A stretch of 62,859 nt of DNA from Stenotrophomonas geniculata ATCC 19374 = JCM 13324 (GTDB lineage Bacteria > Pseudomonadota > Gammaproteobacteria > Xanthomonadales > Xanthomonadaceae): assembly GCF_001431625.1 (NCBI RefSeq), contig NZ_LLXT01000122.1, forward strand, positions 1-62,859. Direction: 5' to 3'. Made by a program: the position numbers and the translations under genes. Shown here in pieces: positions 52,389-62,705 of this stretch (its first letter is position 1; each line of letters begins with the position of its first letter). The notes beneath the pieces are model-generated. The model was not told the DNA's origin, made no database searches, and was given only the letters and a program-made list of their open reading frames with translations.

Positions 52389-54103
52389 CCACAGTGGCCC
52401 CGCGCCTGGGCGCTTGGCCGGTGGCCGGTGACGGGGTGGAGTTCCGCGTGTGGGCACCGGACGCAAGGACGATGGCGCTGTGCCTGCGCGGCACGCAACA
52501 GCCGATGCAACGTGACCCGGACGGCTGCCACTGGCTGCGGACACCGGCATCGCATGGCGACCGCTACCGTTTTCGCCTTCCTTCCGGTCAGGACGTGCCC
52601 GACCCGGCCTCGCGCTGGCAGCCGGACGGCATCGACGGAGACAGCGCGGTGGTGCTGGACACGGCCATGGCGCAACCCGCTTGGCGCGGGCATGCCTGGC
52701 AGGATCTGGTGATCTATGAAGCACACATCGAGGCCGGCGGCGGCTTCGCGGCGTTGACCGCGCAGCTGCCGATGCTGGCCGCGCTGGGCATCACCGCCAT
52801 TGAACTGATGCCGGTCGCGCAGTTTCCCGGCCAGCGCAACTGGGGCTACGACGGCGTGTTCCCGTATGCGCCGGCCCATGCCTATGGCGGGCCGGCAGCG
52901 CTGAGGGCCTTCATCGAAGCGGCGCACGATGCAGGGCTCTCGGTGCTGCTGGATGTGGTCTACAACCACTTCGGACCACAGGGCAACCACCTGCGCGACT
53001 ACGCGCGCGGGTTCTTCCGTGACGACCGCAGCACGCCGTGGGGCGAGGCCATCGACTTCCGCCAGCCCTGGGTGCGGCGCTTTTTCATCGACAACGCGCT
53101 GATGTGGTTGCGCGACTACGGCTTCGATGGCCTGCGCCTGGACGCGGTGCACGCCATTGACGATGACGGTTTCCTCCAGCAGCTGGCCGATGAGGTACGT
53201 GCGGTGGCCCCGCACGCGCACCTGGTGCTGGAGAACGAGCGCAACCAGGCGCGGTGGCTGCGCGGCGCCTACCAGGGGCAGTGGAACGATGACTTCCACA
53301 ATGCGCTGCACGTGATGCTGACCGGCGAGCAGGAGGGCTATTACGCGGCCTATGCCGGTCGCGCCGAAGCACTGCTGGCGCGCTGCCTGGCCGAAGGATT
53401 CGCCTGGCAGGGTGAACCGGACCTGCGCGGCGATCCCCGCGGCGAACCCAGCGCCGACCTGTCTCCCGCGTGTTTTGTGGCATTCGCGCAGAACCACGAC
53501 CAGGTAGGCAACCGTGCTTTCGGCGAGCGCTTGTCGATGCTGGTGGATCCGGCGCGGCTGCGTGCGGCGCTGGCGTTGACCCTGCTGACGCCGATGATCC
53601 CGCTGCTGTTCATGGGCGAACCGTGGCAGGCGCAATCGCCGTTCCTGTTCTTCACCGACTACGCGCCGCCGCTGGACGAGGCGGTGCGCGAAGGGCGTCG
53701 CCGCGAGTTCGCTGGTTTCAGCGCCTTTGCCGACGCCGCCGCGCGCGCGCGTATTCCCGACCCGAACGACCCGGCCACCCTGCAGGCGTCCTACACGTCG
53801 CCGCCCGGCGATGATTCCTGGTCGCAGGACTGGCTGCGCTGCACGAGCGGGTTTCTGGCACTGCGCAGGCGCTATCTGCAGCCCGGGTTGCTGCAGGCGC
53901 GGTCGTTGGGTGCGCGCGTGCTGGGCGAAGGCGCGGTGCAGGCGGGCTGGCAGCTGCCGTCGGGCCAGTGGTGGATCGCGGTCAATGTCGGCCCGTCGCC
54001 GGTGGTGCATGCGATGCCGGCCGGGGAGCACGTTGTGGGGCCGGACGCTGCCACGTTGCTGCCCGCAGGCGGCGGCGTGCTTGCCTGTTGGGTCGCCGCA
54101 TGA
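52385..54103 (+). CDS. treZ: Malto-oligosyltrehalose trehalohydrolase
   Basis: A 572-residue GH13 enzyme that releases trehalose from maltooligosyl-trehalose made by TreY. Motifs are [40 protein letters not shown], the nucleophile Asp in [11 protein letters not shown] (about 256), the Glu in LVLENERN and [15 protein letters not shown]. It overlaps both neighbours by four bases. Confidence 0.95.
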   Translation: MTTVAPRLGAWPVAGDGVEFRVWAPDARTMALCLRGTQQPMQRDPDGCHWLRTPASHGDRYRFRLPSGQDVPDPASRWQPDGIDGDSAVVLDTAMAQPAWRGHAWQDLVIYEAHIEAGGGFAALTAQLPMLAALGITAIELMPVAQFPGQRNWGYDGVFPYAPAHAYGGPAALRAFIEAAHDAGLSVLLDVVYNHFGPQGNHLRDYARGFFRDDRSTPWGEAIDFRQPWVRRFFIDNALMWLRDYGFDGLRLDAVHAIDDDGFLQQLADEVRAVAPHAHLVLENERNQARWLRGAYQGQWNDDFHNALHVMLTGEQEGYYAAYAGRAEALLARCLAEGFAWQGEPDLRGDPRGEPSADLSPACFVAFAQNHDQVGNRAFGERLSMLVDPARLRAALALTLLTPMIPLLFMGEPWQAQSPFLFFTDYAPPLDEAVREGRRREFAGFSAFADAAARARIPDPNDPATLQASYTSPPGDDSWSQDWLRCTSGFLALRRRYLQPGLLQARSLGARVLGEGAVQAGWQLPSGQWWIAVNVGPSPVVHAMPAGEHVVGPDAATLLPAGGGVLACWVAA

Positions 54104-55944
54104 GTACCGATGCGGCGGTTCTGGAGGCGGCACGGCGCGCGGGCCTGCTGGTTCGCTGGACCGACGTGGCCGGTGTCGAGCGCGAGGTCGCACCGGACGT
54201 GCTGCGCGCGGTGCTGGAGGGGCTGCAGGGCGATGCAGCGCCCGAGCACGGTGGCCTGCGCACGGCCTGCTGTGGACAGCTGCTGGCGATGCCGGACGCA
54301 GCCGGCGCAGCGTGCTGGGTGGATGAGCATGGCGCAGTGCTGCCGGCACGCGCCGATGCGCAAGGGCGCTGGCGCGTGCCGGACCAGCCGGGTTACTGGC
54401 AGTGGCGCCGGGGCGACCGGCAACAGGCGGTTGCGGTGGCGCCACAACGTGCCTGGTGGCCGCAGGGCACGCTGCGCGGCTGGGGCCTGTCGGCGCAGGT
54501 CTACAGCCTTCGCGCCTCTTGCGACGCTGGCATCGGTGACAGCGCCGGCTGTGCACGATGGAGCGAACTGCTGCACCGTCACGGCGGCGATGCAGTGGCG
54601 TTGAGCCCGCTGCATGCCGGCTTGCCACCTGGGCCAGGCTACAGCCCCTATTCGCCCAGCGACCGGCACTGGCTCGATCCACTGCAGGTGTCCCTGCCGC
54701 AGGTACTGCCGGAGGCAGCCGACGCCGTGCTGGCTGAAGACCAAGCACTGGCGACGGCAGTTGCAGCCGCCACCGCAGCGCGCCGCATCGACTGGCCGCA
54801 CTCGGCGGCGTTGAAGTGGCGCTGGCTGCGCCAGGTGCACCAGTGGCTGCGGCAGCAGGCGCCGGCACAGTGCGAACAGATGCAGACGTGGCGCGATGCG
54901 CAAGGCGAACCCCTGCTGCGCTATTGCCAGCACGCCGCCGACCGGTTCACTGGAAGCGCCGACGACCATGCGTTTGCGCAATGGTTGGCGCGGCAGGGCT
55001 GGGCGCAGGTGCAGGCGGGATTGCGCAACGACGGCGCGTCGATCGGGCTGATCGCGGATCTGGCGGTGGGTTGCGCACCGCAGGGCGTCGAGGCGCGGAC
55101 CGGCGGCGACCAACTGCTGCAGGGTCTTGAACTGGGCGCGCCGCCGGATGCGTTCAATCCGCTGGGCCAGGCCTGGGGTATCACCAGCTGGTCACCCTTC
55201 GCCCTGCAGCGCGAGGGCTTTGAGCCGTTCATCCGCGTGCTGCGCGCTGTGATGGCCGGCCGTGGCGGGCTGCGCATCGACCATATCCTTGGCCTGCAGC
55301 GCCTGTGGGTGCTTCCCCGCGGGGCGGGCGCCGGGCAGGGCGTTTACCTGCGCTATCCGTTCGATGATCTGATCAACCTGCTGGTGCTGGAATCGTGGCG
55401 GCATCGCTGCGTGCTGATTGGTGAAGACCTGGGCGTGGTGCCGCCGGGCGTTCGCCAGCGGCTGGCAGCCCGCGGCATCCTGGGCATCGAGGTGCTGCCG
55501 TTCGCCCGCAACGGTGAGCGCTTCCTGCCGGCGCCACGGTGGCGCCGCGATGCGGTGGCCATGCCCTCCACCCATGATCTGCCACCGCTGTCCGGCTGGC
55601 TGCACGGGCGCGACCTGCGCTGGCGTGCCCGCCTGGGTGAGCTGAGCGGGCTTCCGTCGGCGCTGCACGCGCGCTCCAGAGAGGTCCAGGCGCTGTCCGC
55701 AGTCGCCCGGGGCGAGGGGGCCACGCTTGAAGCGCGTGCGCTGTCGCTGGTCGCGCACGCATCGTCACGGCTGGCGCTGCTCCCGCTGGAAGACGCCCTG
55801 GGCAGTCGCGCGCAGGTGAACCTGCCGGGCACCGTCAACGGCCATCCGAACTGGCGCCGGCGGCTACCGCTAGCGTGGGACCAGGACGCGGTTGACGCAC
55901 GTATTGCCCGCTTCAGCGCCACGCGGCGGAGGGAGCGGCGATGA
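54100..55944 (+). CDS. malQ: 4-alpha-glucanotransferase (amylomaltase)
   Basis: A 614-residue GH77 enzyme that moves glucan segments between chains. RGWGLSAQVYSLR begins the catalytic domain, SPYSPSDRHWLDP is the acceptor-site motif, the nucleophile Asp is in GGLRIDHILGLQRLW (about 390) and the acid Glu in LIGEDLGVVPPGVR. The N-terminal 130 residues form the usual extra domain of bacterial MalQ. It can tailor chains for TreY. Confidence 0.94.
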   Translation: MSTDAAVLEAARRAGLLVRWTDVAGVEREVAPDVLRAVLEGLQGDAAPEHGGLRTACCGQLLAMPDAAGAACWVDEHGAVLPARADAQGRWRVPDQPGYWQWRRGDRQQAVAVAPQRAWWPQGTLRGWGLSAQVYSLRASCDAGIGDSAGCARWSELLHRHGGDAVALSPLHAGLPPGPGYSPYSPSDRHWLDPLQVSLPQVLPEAADAVLAEDQALATAVAAATAARRIDWPHSAALKWRWLRQVHQWLRQQAPAQCEQMQTWRDAQGEPLLRYCQHAADRFTGSADDHAFAQWLARQGWAQVQAGLRNDGASIGLIADLAVGCAPQGVEARTGGDQLLQGLELGAPPDAFNPLGQAWGITSWSPFALQREGFEPFIRVLRAVMAGRGGLRIDHILGLQRLWVLPRGAGAGQGVYLRYPFDDLINLLVLESWRHRCVLIGEDLGVVPPGVRQRLAARGILGIEVLPFARNGERFLPAPRWRRDAVAMPSTHDLPPLSGWLHGRDLRWRARLGELSGLPSALHARSREVQALSAVARGEGATLEARALSLVAHASSRLALLPLEDALGSRAQVNLPGTVNGHPNWRRRLPLAWDQDAVDARIARFSATRRRERR

Positions 55945-58514
55945 CTCCATTGCGTGCCACCGTACGCCTGCAATTGCATGCAGGCTTCGACCTCGAGGCC
56001 GCCGCGACGAAGCTGCCGTACTACGCCGCGCTGGGCGTCAGCCACCTTTACCTGTCGCCGATCACCGCTGCGCTGCCCGGGTCTACGCATGGCTACGATG
56101 GCATCGACCCGGCCCGCATCAATCCGGAACTGGGCGGCGAAGAAGCCTTCCGGCAACTGGCCACAGCGACGCGCGCGCACGGCATGGGCCTGATCCTCGA
56201 CATCGTACCCAACCATCTGGCGGCGTCCCCGCACAGCCATTGGTGGAACGATGTGCTGATGCACGGGCGTCGAAGCCCGCACGCAGAATGGTTTGACATC
56301 GACTGGGAGGCGCCGGGCTGCGAGGGCCGGCTCTGGCTGCCTGCACTGGACCGGCCGTTGCACGACGCGGTGCGCGATGGCGTAGTGCGCGTGGTGGTGG
56401 ACAACGCGCGTCCCGTGCTGCGCCACCACGGGCTGGCGTTGCCCTTGTCGCCGCGCAGCCATCCACTGGACCCCGCGCAGTGGCCGGCGTGGGCCGAGCG
56501 CTGCAACCGCAGCGTTGAACGGCTGCATACGCTGCTGCAGCGGCAGCACTACCGGCTGGCCTGGTGGCGCACGGCGGGCGATCAGGTGAACTACCGGCGC
56601 TTTTTCGATATCAATGAACTGGCCGCGCTGCGGGTGGAGCGTGACGACGTGTTCGAGGCGGTGCATGCGCTGCCGCTGCGGTTGGTACGCGAGGGACGGG
56701 TGGACGGCCTGCGTATCGATCATGTGGATGGCCTGTCCTCCCCGGGCGCCTACCTGCGGCGCCTTCGTGAATCGCTCGACGCAGCCTGTGCGGCCGGCGG
56801 TCGTGATCCGCAGGCGGTGAGCCTGCATGTGGAGAAGATACTGGCCGAGGGCGAGCAGCTGCCCGACAGCTGGGCCTGCGACGGTACCACCGGCTATGAC
56901 TTCATGGACCAGACCGGTGCCTGGTTGCACGATCCGGCGGCTGCCCCCGCGCTCTCGCGCACGTGGCAGGCGCTGGGCGGTGACTCGCGCAGCTTTGACT
57001 GGATTCAGCAGGACGCTCGCGGCATGATGTTGCGCCAGGGCCTTCACGCAGACTTCCAGCGGCTGCTGCGCAGTGCGCAGCAGGTCCTGCAGCCCCGGCT
57101 GGCCGAGGCCGATATCGGAGTGGCTGCGCTGGCACGCGCATTGGCTTCATTGCTGCGGCATTACCGCACCTACCGGCCCTATTCGCTGCAGTGGACGGGT
57201 GAACGAAAGGCGCTGGTGGACGCTGCAGCTGCTGCGCGCGAGGCGCTGGACGGTGCGGCACGCGCCGCGCTGGATCTGCTGCTGCAGGCACTTCCCGGCC
57301 AGGCGCCGGCTGAAACCGAGCTGCGTGTACGGTTCGGGCAGCTGGCCGCGCCGTTGAATGCCAAGTCGGTGGAAGACACAGGCTTCTATCGTTACTTCAG
57401 GCTGCTGTCGCGCAACGAAGTCGGCAGTGATCCGCAGCGGCTGGGCATGGAAGGGCGCGAGCTGCTGGAACATGCAGCCGGGCGCCTGCGGCGCCATCCC
57501 AGGGCGCTGCTTGCGCTGGCCACCCACGATCACAAGCGCGGGGCCGACAGCCGGGCACGGCTGGCGGTTCTCAGTACCTGCACGGTCGAGTGGCGGGACG
57601 CGGTGCGGCGCTGGAGCCGGATGGCGACCCACGCCGGCGCGCCGATGCCGTTGCCGGGTGCCGAGACCTATGCGCTATGGCAGGCGCTCGTCGCCGCGTG
57701 GCCGATGCACGGTACCCCCGGCGCCGACTTCGCATCGAGGATGGTGCAATGGCTGACCAAGGCATTGCGCGAGGGTAAACGGGTCAGCAGCTGGTCCGAT
57801 CCCAACGTGGCCGTGGAGGAGGCCGCCGCGCAGTGGCTGCACGCGCTGCTGGATGGAGCGCCATTGCAGCCGGTGCGGGAGGCGCTGGCGACGTTCGTGG
57901 CGCGCATCGCGCCGGCGGGCGCCTGCAACGGCCTGGCACAGCTGTGCCTGCAGCACTGCCTGCCCGGCGTGCCCGACCTCTACCAGGGCGGCGAAGGCTG
58001 GGACCTGAGCCTGGTGGACCCGGACAACCGGTACGCGGTGGACTATCCGGCGCGGCACGCGTGGCTGCGTGATGCGCGCGGGTGGCCCGCGCTGCTGGAT
58101 GACTGGCGGGACGGTGGGATCAAGGCATTCCTGCTCCGGCAGTTGCTCGATTGCCGCCGCAGGCACCCGCATCTTTTCCTGCACGGCGCGCTGCAGCCGC
58201 TGTCCGCGCCTGCGCGCTCGCCGTGGCTGGCGTTCACGCGCAGGCATCAGGCGCAGGTGCTGCTGGTGGTCGTACGGCGAAGTTCGCCCACCACCATGCC
58301 GGGGCCCAGCCTGCACATTCCGCGCGACGTCGGCAGCGGCGTGACGCTGCGTGGGCTGCCGGCAGGCCCCATGCGCAATGTCCTGGACGGGCGCATCGAA
58401 CATTTCAACGCAACCGCGGACGTGGCCGGGCTTCTGGCTGGCAGCCCGTTGGCGATATGGATCAACGAGGAGACAGGTAGGGATGGACAGCAGGGAACGA
58501 CGGCAGCGGATTGA
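55941..58514 (+). CDS. treY: Malto-oligosyltrehalose synthase
   Basis: An 857-residue GH13 enzyme that turns the reducing end of a glucan into trehalose linkage by internal transglycosylation. Signatures are ATVRLQLHAGFDLEAA at the start, VPNHLAASPHSHWWNDVL, YRRFFDINELAALR, the nucleophile in GLRIDHVDGLSSP (about 256), the LHVEKILAEGEQLP Glu block and the late THDHKRGADSRARL. Length is within the family range (about 700-850). Confidence 0.95.
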   Translation: MTPLRATVRLQLHAGFDLEAAATKLPYYAALGVSHLYLSPITAALPGSTHGYDGIDPARINPELGGEEAFRQLATATRAHGMGLILDIVPNHLAASPHSHWWNDVLMHGRRSPHAEWFDIDWEAPGCEGRLWLPALDRPLHDAVRDGVVRVVVDNARPVLRHHGLALPLSPRSHPLDPAQWPAWAERCNRSVERLHTLLQRQHYRLAWWRTAGDQVNYRRFFDINELAALRVERDDVFEAVHALPLRLVREGRVDGLRIDHVDGLSSPGAYLRRLRESLDAACAAGGRDPQAVSLHVEKILAEGEQLPDSWACDGTTGYDFMDQTGAWLHDPAAAPALSRTWQALGGDSRSFDWIQQDARGMMLRQGLHADFQRLLRSAQQVLQPRLAEADIGVAALARALASLLRHYRTYRPYSLQWTGERKALVDAAAAAREALDGAARAALDLLLQALPGQAPAETELRVRFGQLAAPLNAKSVEDTGFYRYFRLLSRNEVGSDPQRLGMEGRELLEHAAGRLRRHPRALLALATHDHKRGADSRARLAVLSTCTVEWRDAVRRWSRMATHAGAPMPLPGAETYALWQALVAAWPMHGTPGADFASRMVQWLTKALREGKRVSSWSDPNVAVEEAAAQWLHALLDGAPLQPVREALATFVARIAPAGACNGLAQLCLQHCLPGVPDLYQGGEGWDLSLVDPDNRYAVDYPARHAWLRDARGWPALLDDWRDGGIKAFLLRQLLDCRRRHPHLFLHGALQPLSAPARSPWLAFTRRHQAQVLLVVVRRSSPTTMPGPSLHIPRDVGSGVTLRGLPAGPMRNVLDGRIEHFNATADVAGLLAGSPLAIWINEETGRDGQQGTTAAD

Positions 58515-58653
58515 GGCACTTGCCCACCAGATCTGGGAGGCAGAAGGGCGCCCGGACGACCAGCAGCAACGGCACTGGCACATGGCCGAGCGGCTGGTGG
58601 AAGCCGAGATTGCCGCCGCGCGCGGGGAGGAGGGCACTGATGGCGAGCCGTAA
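58483..58653 (+). CDS. DUF2934 microprotein between treY and glgX
   Basis: A 56-residue protein, nearly all one DUF2934 motif: RIEALAHQIWEAEGRPDD followed by HWHMAERLVEAE. The function of this domain is unknown; it is often found near glycan and trehalose genes. Its ATG at 58483 follows GGTAGGG, lies 32 bp inside treY, and its end overlaps glgX by 14 bp. Such placement suggests translational coupling. Confidence 0.82.
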   Translation: MDSRERRQRIEALAHQIWEAEGRPDDQQQRHWHMAERLVEAEIAAARGEEGTDGEP

Positions 58654-60760
58654 GTGGACGCAGACCTCGCGGGTGCGCGAAGGCCGGCCGTTCCCGCTGG
58701 GGGCGACCTGGGACGGATTGGGTGTGAACTTCGCGCTGTACTCGCGGCACGCCACGCGGGTGGAACTCTGCCTGTTCGATGGACGCAACCGCGAAGTGGA
58801 ACGCATCGCGCTGCCCGAGTACACCAACGAGATCTGGCATGGTTACCTGCCGGACGTGCGGCCCGGGCAGCGTTACGGCTACCGGGTGCACGGCCCGTAT
58901 GCGCCGGAAGAGGGCCATCGCTTCAATCCCAACAAGCTGCTGCTGGACCCCTACGCCAAGCAGATCGTCGGCGAACTGAAGTGGGCCCCCCACCTGTTCG
59001 GCTACACCCTGGGTCACCGCGATGGCGATCTCAGTTTCGACCGCCGCGACAGCGCCAGCTACATGCCGCGCTGCGCCGTGATCGACCCGGCCTTCAGCTG
59101 GGGTGTCGAGCGTGCACCTGCCACGCCCTGGGACCGGACCGTGATCTACGAAGCGCATGTGCGCGGGCTGACCATGCAGCATCCCGATGTCCCGCAGGCC
59201 GAGCGTGGCACCTTCTCTGCCCTGCGCCATGACGCAGTGGTCGACCACCTCAGCCATCTGGGCGTGACCGCCATCGAACTGCTACCCGTGCACGCATACG
59301 TCGATGACCAGCAGCTGCTCGAGCGCGGGCTGCGCAATTACTGGGGGTACAACACCATCGGCTTCTTCGCGCCGCAGCCTCGCTACCTGTCGCTGGGCAT
59401 CGTGGCCGAGTTCAAGCAGATGGTCGCGCGGTTGCACAATGCCGGCATCGAAGTGATCCTGGACGTGGTCTACAACCACACCGCCGAAGGCAATGAGCTG
59501 GGCCCTACGCTGTCGTTCAAGGGCATCGACAACGCCAGCTACTACCGCCTGGCCGATGATCGCCGCTACTACATCAACGATACCGGCACCGGAAACACGT
59601 TCGACCTGACCAATGCCGGTGCACTGCGCATGGTGATGGACTCGCTGCGCTACTGGGTGACCGAGATGCGGGTGGACGGCTTCCGCTTCGACCTGGCGAC
59701 CATTCTCGGCCGTGAACGGCATGGCTTCGATGCCTCGGGCAGCTTCCTCGACGCGGTGCGCCAGGACCCGATCCTGAGCCAGGTGAAGCTGATCGCCGAG
59801 CCCTGGGACATCGGCCCGGGCGGCTACCAGCTGGGCCAGTTCCCGCCGGGCTGGGCCGAATGGAATGACCGTTTCCGAGATACGGTGCGCGCGCTGTGGC
59901 GCGGCGATGGCGGCCAGCTGCCGGAATTCGCTACCCGCTTCACCGGCTCGGCCGACCTGTTCGAGCACCACGGCCGGCGGCCGTCGGCCAGCATCAATCT
60001 GGTAACGGCACACGATGGGTTCACGCTGCATGATCTGGTGAGCTACAACGACCGCCACAACGAAGCCAACGGCGAAGACAACCGTGATGGCCATTCGCAC
60101 AACCTTTCCAGCAACCATGGCGTGGAGGGTGAGACCGATGATCCGGCGATCCTCTCCGTACGTGCGCGGCAGATGCGCAACCTGCTGGCCACGCTGCTGC
60201 TGGCGCAGGGCACCCCCATGCTGCTGGCCGGCGATGAGTTCGGCCATTCGCAGCGGGGCAACAACAACGCCTACTGCCAGGACAATCCGCTGAGCTGGAT
60301 CGACTGGGAGCGCGCAGCATTGCCGGCTGCACAGGCGCAGGTGGCGTTCGTGCGGCGGGCGCTGTCACTGCGCCGGCGCTACGGCCTGCTGCGCCGGAAC
60401 CGGTTCCTGCGCGGCGAATACGATGAGGCGCTGGGCCTGCGCGATATCGACTGGCGGCATCCAGATGGTCGCGGCATGGAGGAAGCGGACTGGCATGACG
60501 CAGGGCTGCGTGCGCTACTGATCGTACTGGACGGTCGCAGTCCGGACAGTGGCCTGCGCGAGCCCGGGCGGCATGTCAGCCTGGCCCTGCTGTTGAACGC
60601 CGGGGAGCAGCCGCAGCGGTTCTGTGTGTCAGACGACGCCCTGTCGTTCCGGCGCGTACTCCTGCAGACCGACGAAACGCCGTTGGGGCCGGATGAGGAA
60701 GGCGCCTGGACGCTGCCGCCGCGCAGCCTGTGCCTGCTGGCGGCAAGCAGCAGCGCCTGA
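58640..60760 (+). CDS. glgX: Glycogen debranching enzyme
   Basis: A 706-residue GH13 isoamylase-type enzyme that cuts alpha-1,6 branches. Motifs are FPLGATWDGLGVNFALYSRHATRVELCLFD, YEAHVRGLT, GVTAIELLPVHA, the nucleophile Asp in GFRFDLATILGRE (about 350), LIAEPWDIGPGGYQ with Glu, and TAHDGFTLHDLVSYNDRHNEANGE. GAGGAGGG precedes the ATG at 58640. It ends the glycogen/trehalose operon and supplies linear chains to MalQ and TreY. Confidence 0.95.
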   Translation: MASRKWTQTSRVREGRPFPLGATWDGLGVNFALYSRHATRVELCLFDGRNREVERIALPEYTNEIWHGYLPDVRPGQRYGYRVHGPYAPEEGHRFNPNKLLLDPYAKQIVGELKWAPHLFGYTLGHRDGDLSFDRRDSASYMPRCAVIDPAFSWGVERAPATPWDRTVIYEAHVRGLTMQHPDVPQAERGTFSALRHDAVVDHLSHLGVTAIELLPVHAYVDDQQLLERGLRNYWGYNTIGFFAPQPRYLSLGIVAEFKQMVARLHNAGIEVILDVVYNHTAEGNELGPTLSFKGIDNASYYRLADDRRYYINDTGTGNTFDLTNAGALRMVMDSLRYWVTEMRVDGFRFDLATILGRERHGFDASGSFLDAVRQDPILSQVKLIAEPWDIGPGGYQLGQFPPGWAEWNDRFRDTVRALWRGDGGQLPEFATRFTGSADLFEHHGRRPSASINLVTAHDGFTLHDLVSYNDRHNEANGEDNRDGHSHNLSSNHGVEGETDDPAILSVRARQMRNLLATLLLAQGTPMLLAGDEFGHSQRGNNNAYCQDNPLSWIDWERAALPAAQAQVAFVRRALSLRRRYGLLRRNRFLRGEYDEALGLRDIDWRHPDGRGMEEADWHDAGLRALLIVLDGRSPDSGLREPGRHVSLALLLNAGEQPQRFCVSDDALSFRRVLLQTDETPLGPDEEGAWTLPPRSLCLLAASSSA

Positions 60761-60812
60761 TTGCACTGCGGCGCCACTACAGTGCGCCTGGCGTTGCCCG
60801 GCGTACCGGTAG

Positions 60813-61127
60813 CTACCCCATCAGATAGCGCAGCACACCCGCCGAGACCACGCCGATCAGCACCGTCGGCAGCATCGACAGCCGTGTGGCGGCCAGCAAG
60901 GTGATCGCCAGTGCGGCCAGGTCGGCCGGCTTGTCGGCGACGAAGTCCGGGGCGATCACCGAGATCAGCACGCAGCCCGGCGCGGCTTCCATCACCGTCA
61001 CTGCGCGTTTGCTCAGTGTGCGGTTGCGCAGCGCGAGGAAGCCGACGATGCGGGTCAGGTAAGTGGCGGCGGCCATCAGCACGATGGTCAGCACCGAGGT
61101 CCAGTGGATCAGTCCATTGAAGATCAT
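60813..61127 (-). CDS. azlD: AzlD-family amino-acid exporter subunit
   Basis: A 104-residue membrane protein with three to four helices. TYLTRIVGFLALRNRTLSKR and a VLISVIAPDF segment match AzlD. With AzlC it exports branched-chain amino acids or analogues in relatives. It overlaps azlC by four bases. Confidence 0.88.
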   Translation of the reverse strand: MIFNGLIHWTSVLTIVLMAAATYLTRIVGFLALRNRTLSKRAVTVMEAAPGCVLISVIAPDFVADKPADLAALAITLLAATRLSMLPTVLIGVVSAGVLRYLMG

Positions 61128-61855
61128 GCCGCGTCCTCCGCCAGCAGCCAGGCGGCCGCCAGGCCGGCCAGTGCGCCGCTGGCCACGTACCACGCGCCCG
61201 GGATCAGCAGGTAGGTGGCGGCGGCTACGATCAGGCTGACCAGCCACGGCCGTGCTGCCTTCATGCCCTGCCACATGCCGCGCAGCAGCACCAGGAACAC
61301 GGCGGGGAAGGCCATGTCGAAGCCATAGGCGTGGATGTCGCCCAGCATCGGCCCGACGATCGCGCCCAGCGCGGTGCAGGCCACCCAGACTGTGTACAGG
61401 CCTGCCGAGACGCCCAGGTAATAGGCCAGGCTGAAGCCGAGTGCGCGTCGGCGCGCATCGGCCACGCCCATCGCCCAGCTTTCGTCGCACATGAAGAACA
61501 GCGCCGGCAGCACCCGGCGGCGCGGCAGATGCTGCAGCAGCGGGGCCAGGCTGGCGCCCATCAGCAGGTGGCGGCTGTTGACCAGCGCGGTGATCGCCAC
61601 GATCAGTGCGATATGCGGCGGCGAGGTCCACAGTTCGACGGCGGCGAACTCCGAGCCGCCAGCGAAGTTGAGGCCGGTCATCAGCGGCACTTCGAGTGCG
61701 CTCAGGCCCTTCTGGGCGGCCTGGGCGCCGAGCACCAGGGCGAAGGGAATGAAGCCGATCATCACCGGCACGGCGGCACGCAGGCCGCGCAGGAATTCGG
61801 CACGCGGGGCGGTATCGCAGGTGTCGGGCAGGGGGAGGGTGGTACGGGCGTCCAT
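61124..61855 (-). CDS. azlC: AzlC-family branched-chain amino-acid exporter
   Basis: A 243-residue membrane protein with the AzlC pattern: FLRGLRAAVPVMIGFIPFALVLGAQA, LTGLNFAGGSEFAAV and NSRHLLMGASLAP, then CDESWAM. It is the larger subunit of a two-part exporter. The ATG at 61855 was chosen from the domain start; the longer frame to 62017 runs antisense into the Lrp gene. The divergent Lrp-type gene 127 bp away is its probable regulator. Confidence 0.9.
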   Translation of the reverse strand: MDARTTLPLPDTCDTAPRAEFLRGLRAAVPVMIGFIPFALVLGAQAAQKGLSALEVPLMTGLNFAGGSEFAAVELWTSPPHIALIVAITALVNSRHLLMGASLAPLLQHLPRRRVLPALFFMCDESWAMGVADARRRALGFSLAYYLGVSAGLYTVWVACTALGAIVGPMLGDIHAYGFDMAFPAVFLVLLRGMWQGMKAARPWLVSLIVAAATYLLIPGAWYVASGALAGLAAAWLLAEDAA

Positions 61856-61982
61856 CGAACGGCACAACAAGGTGGGGGTGGCCCATGCTAGCGGTCCAAT
61901 CGCGAAATCGGGTTGCGTTGATGCCACTGGATTCCGGATGATTGATATTTCATGCGGCCAGAAGTGACAAGGGCGAAATTCC

Positions 61983-62447
61983 ATGCAGTACCAGCTCGAC
62001 AACCTCGATCGGCGCATTCTCGACGCCCTGCAGCGCGACGGCCGCCTGCAGAACCTGGAGCTGGCTCGCCTGGTCGGGCTGTCGCCGTCGGCCTGCCTGC
62101 GCCGGGTGCGGTTGCTGGAGGAGGGCGGCTACATCGATCGCTATGTGGCCTTGTTGAACGAGGCCAAGGTGGGCCGCGGCTTCACGGTGTTCGTGCGGGT
62201 GTGGCTGCGCGGGCAGGACGAGGACACCACCAACCACTTCATCAACAGCATCAAGTCTTTCCCGGAAGTGCTTGAATGCCATCTGATGGCGGGCGACTGC
62301 GATTTCCTGCTGCGGGTGGCGGTGGCGGACCTTGATGCCTACCGGCAGTTCCAGATGCAGCACCTGAACCGGATTGCCGGGGTGCAGAACACCAAGACCG
62401 AGATTCCGATGCAGCGGATCAAGCAGACGACCCAGCTGCCGCTTTGA
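61983..62447 (+). CDS. Lrp/AsnC-family transcriptional regulator
   Basis: A 154-residue regulator with an N-terminal helix-turn-helix (LDNLDRRILDALQRDGRLQNLELARLVGLSPSACLRRVRLLEEGGYI) and a C-terminal RAM ligand domain with VLECHLMAGDCDFLLRV. Such proteins sense amino acids. It is divergent from azlCD and likely activates it when amino acids accumulate. Confidence in the family is high; the target is inferred. Confidence 0.93.
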   Translation: MQYQLDNLDRRILDALQRDGRLQNLELARLVGLSPSACLRRVRLLEEGGYIDRYVALLNEAKVGRGFTVFVRVWLRGQDEDTTNHFINSIKSFPEVLECHLMAGDCDFLLRVAVADLDAYRQFQMQHLNRIAGVQNTKTEIPMQRIKQTTQLPL

Positions 62448-62488
62448 GGGATGGGTGGTTGCGGCCGGGTTGCACCCGGCACCCGCGG

Positions 62489-62513
62489 GTAGTGCCGGCC
62501 GCTGGCCGGCAAC
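62489..62513. repeat. GTAG-type REP hairpin after the Lrp gene
   Basis: GTAGTGCCGGCC-GCT-GGCCGGCAAC is a single perfect hairpin of the GTAG class, 42 bp after the Lrp stop. The region 62448-62859 holds no gene, only this and the following repeats. Confidence 0.8.
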
Positions 62514-62520
62514 CTCAGGC

Positions 62521-62564
<44 letters not shown>

Positions 62565-62601
62565 GATTCTCCGTGGGGCGGCGGGGCGGCATGGCCAGGC
62601 A

Positions 62602-62690
62602 GGACACGCCGTAAACCCGTCCATGGGGGCTCGATGGCGCCATCCATGGCGCCAACGGTCCTGCAAGCCCACACCGCCCCACCTCTGACA
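62602..62690 (-). repeat. Intergenic repeat with GGCGCCATGGATGGCGCC core, copy 2 (inverted)
   Basis: The reverse complement of the element at 181-268: GACACGCCGTAAACCCGTCC, then GGGGGCTCGATGGCGCCATC and CATGGCGCCAACGGTCCTG. The copies differ mainly by small changes and a CAT indel. Confidence 0.75.
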
Positions 62691-62705
62691 GATTTTCGCG
62701 ATTGG

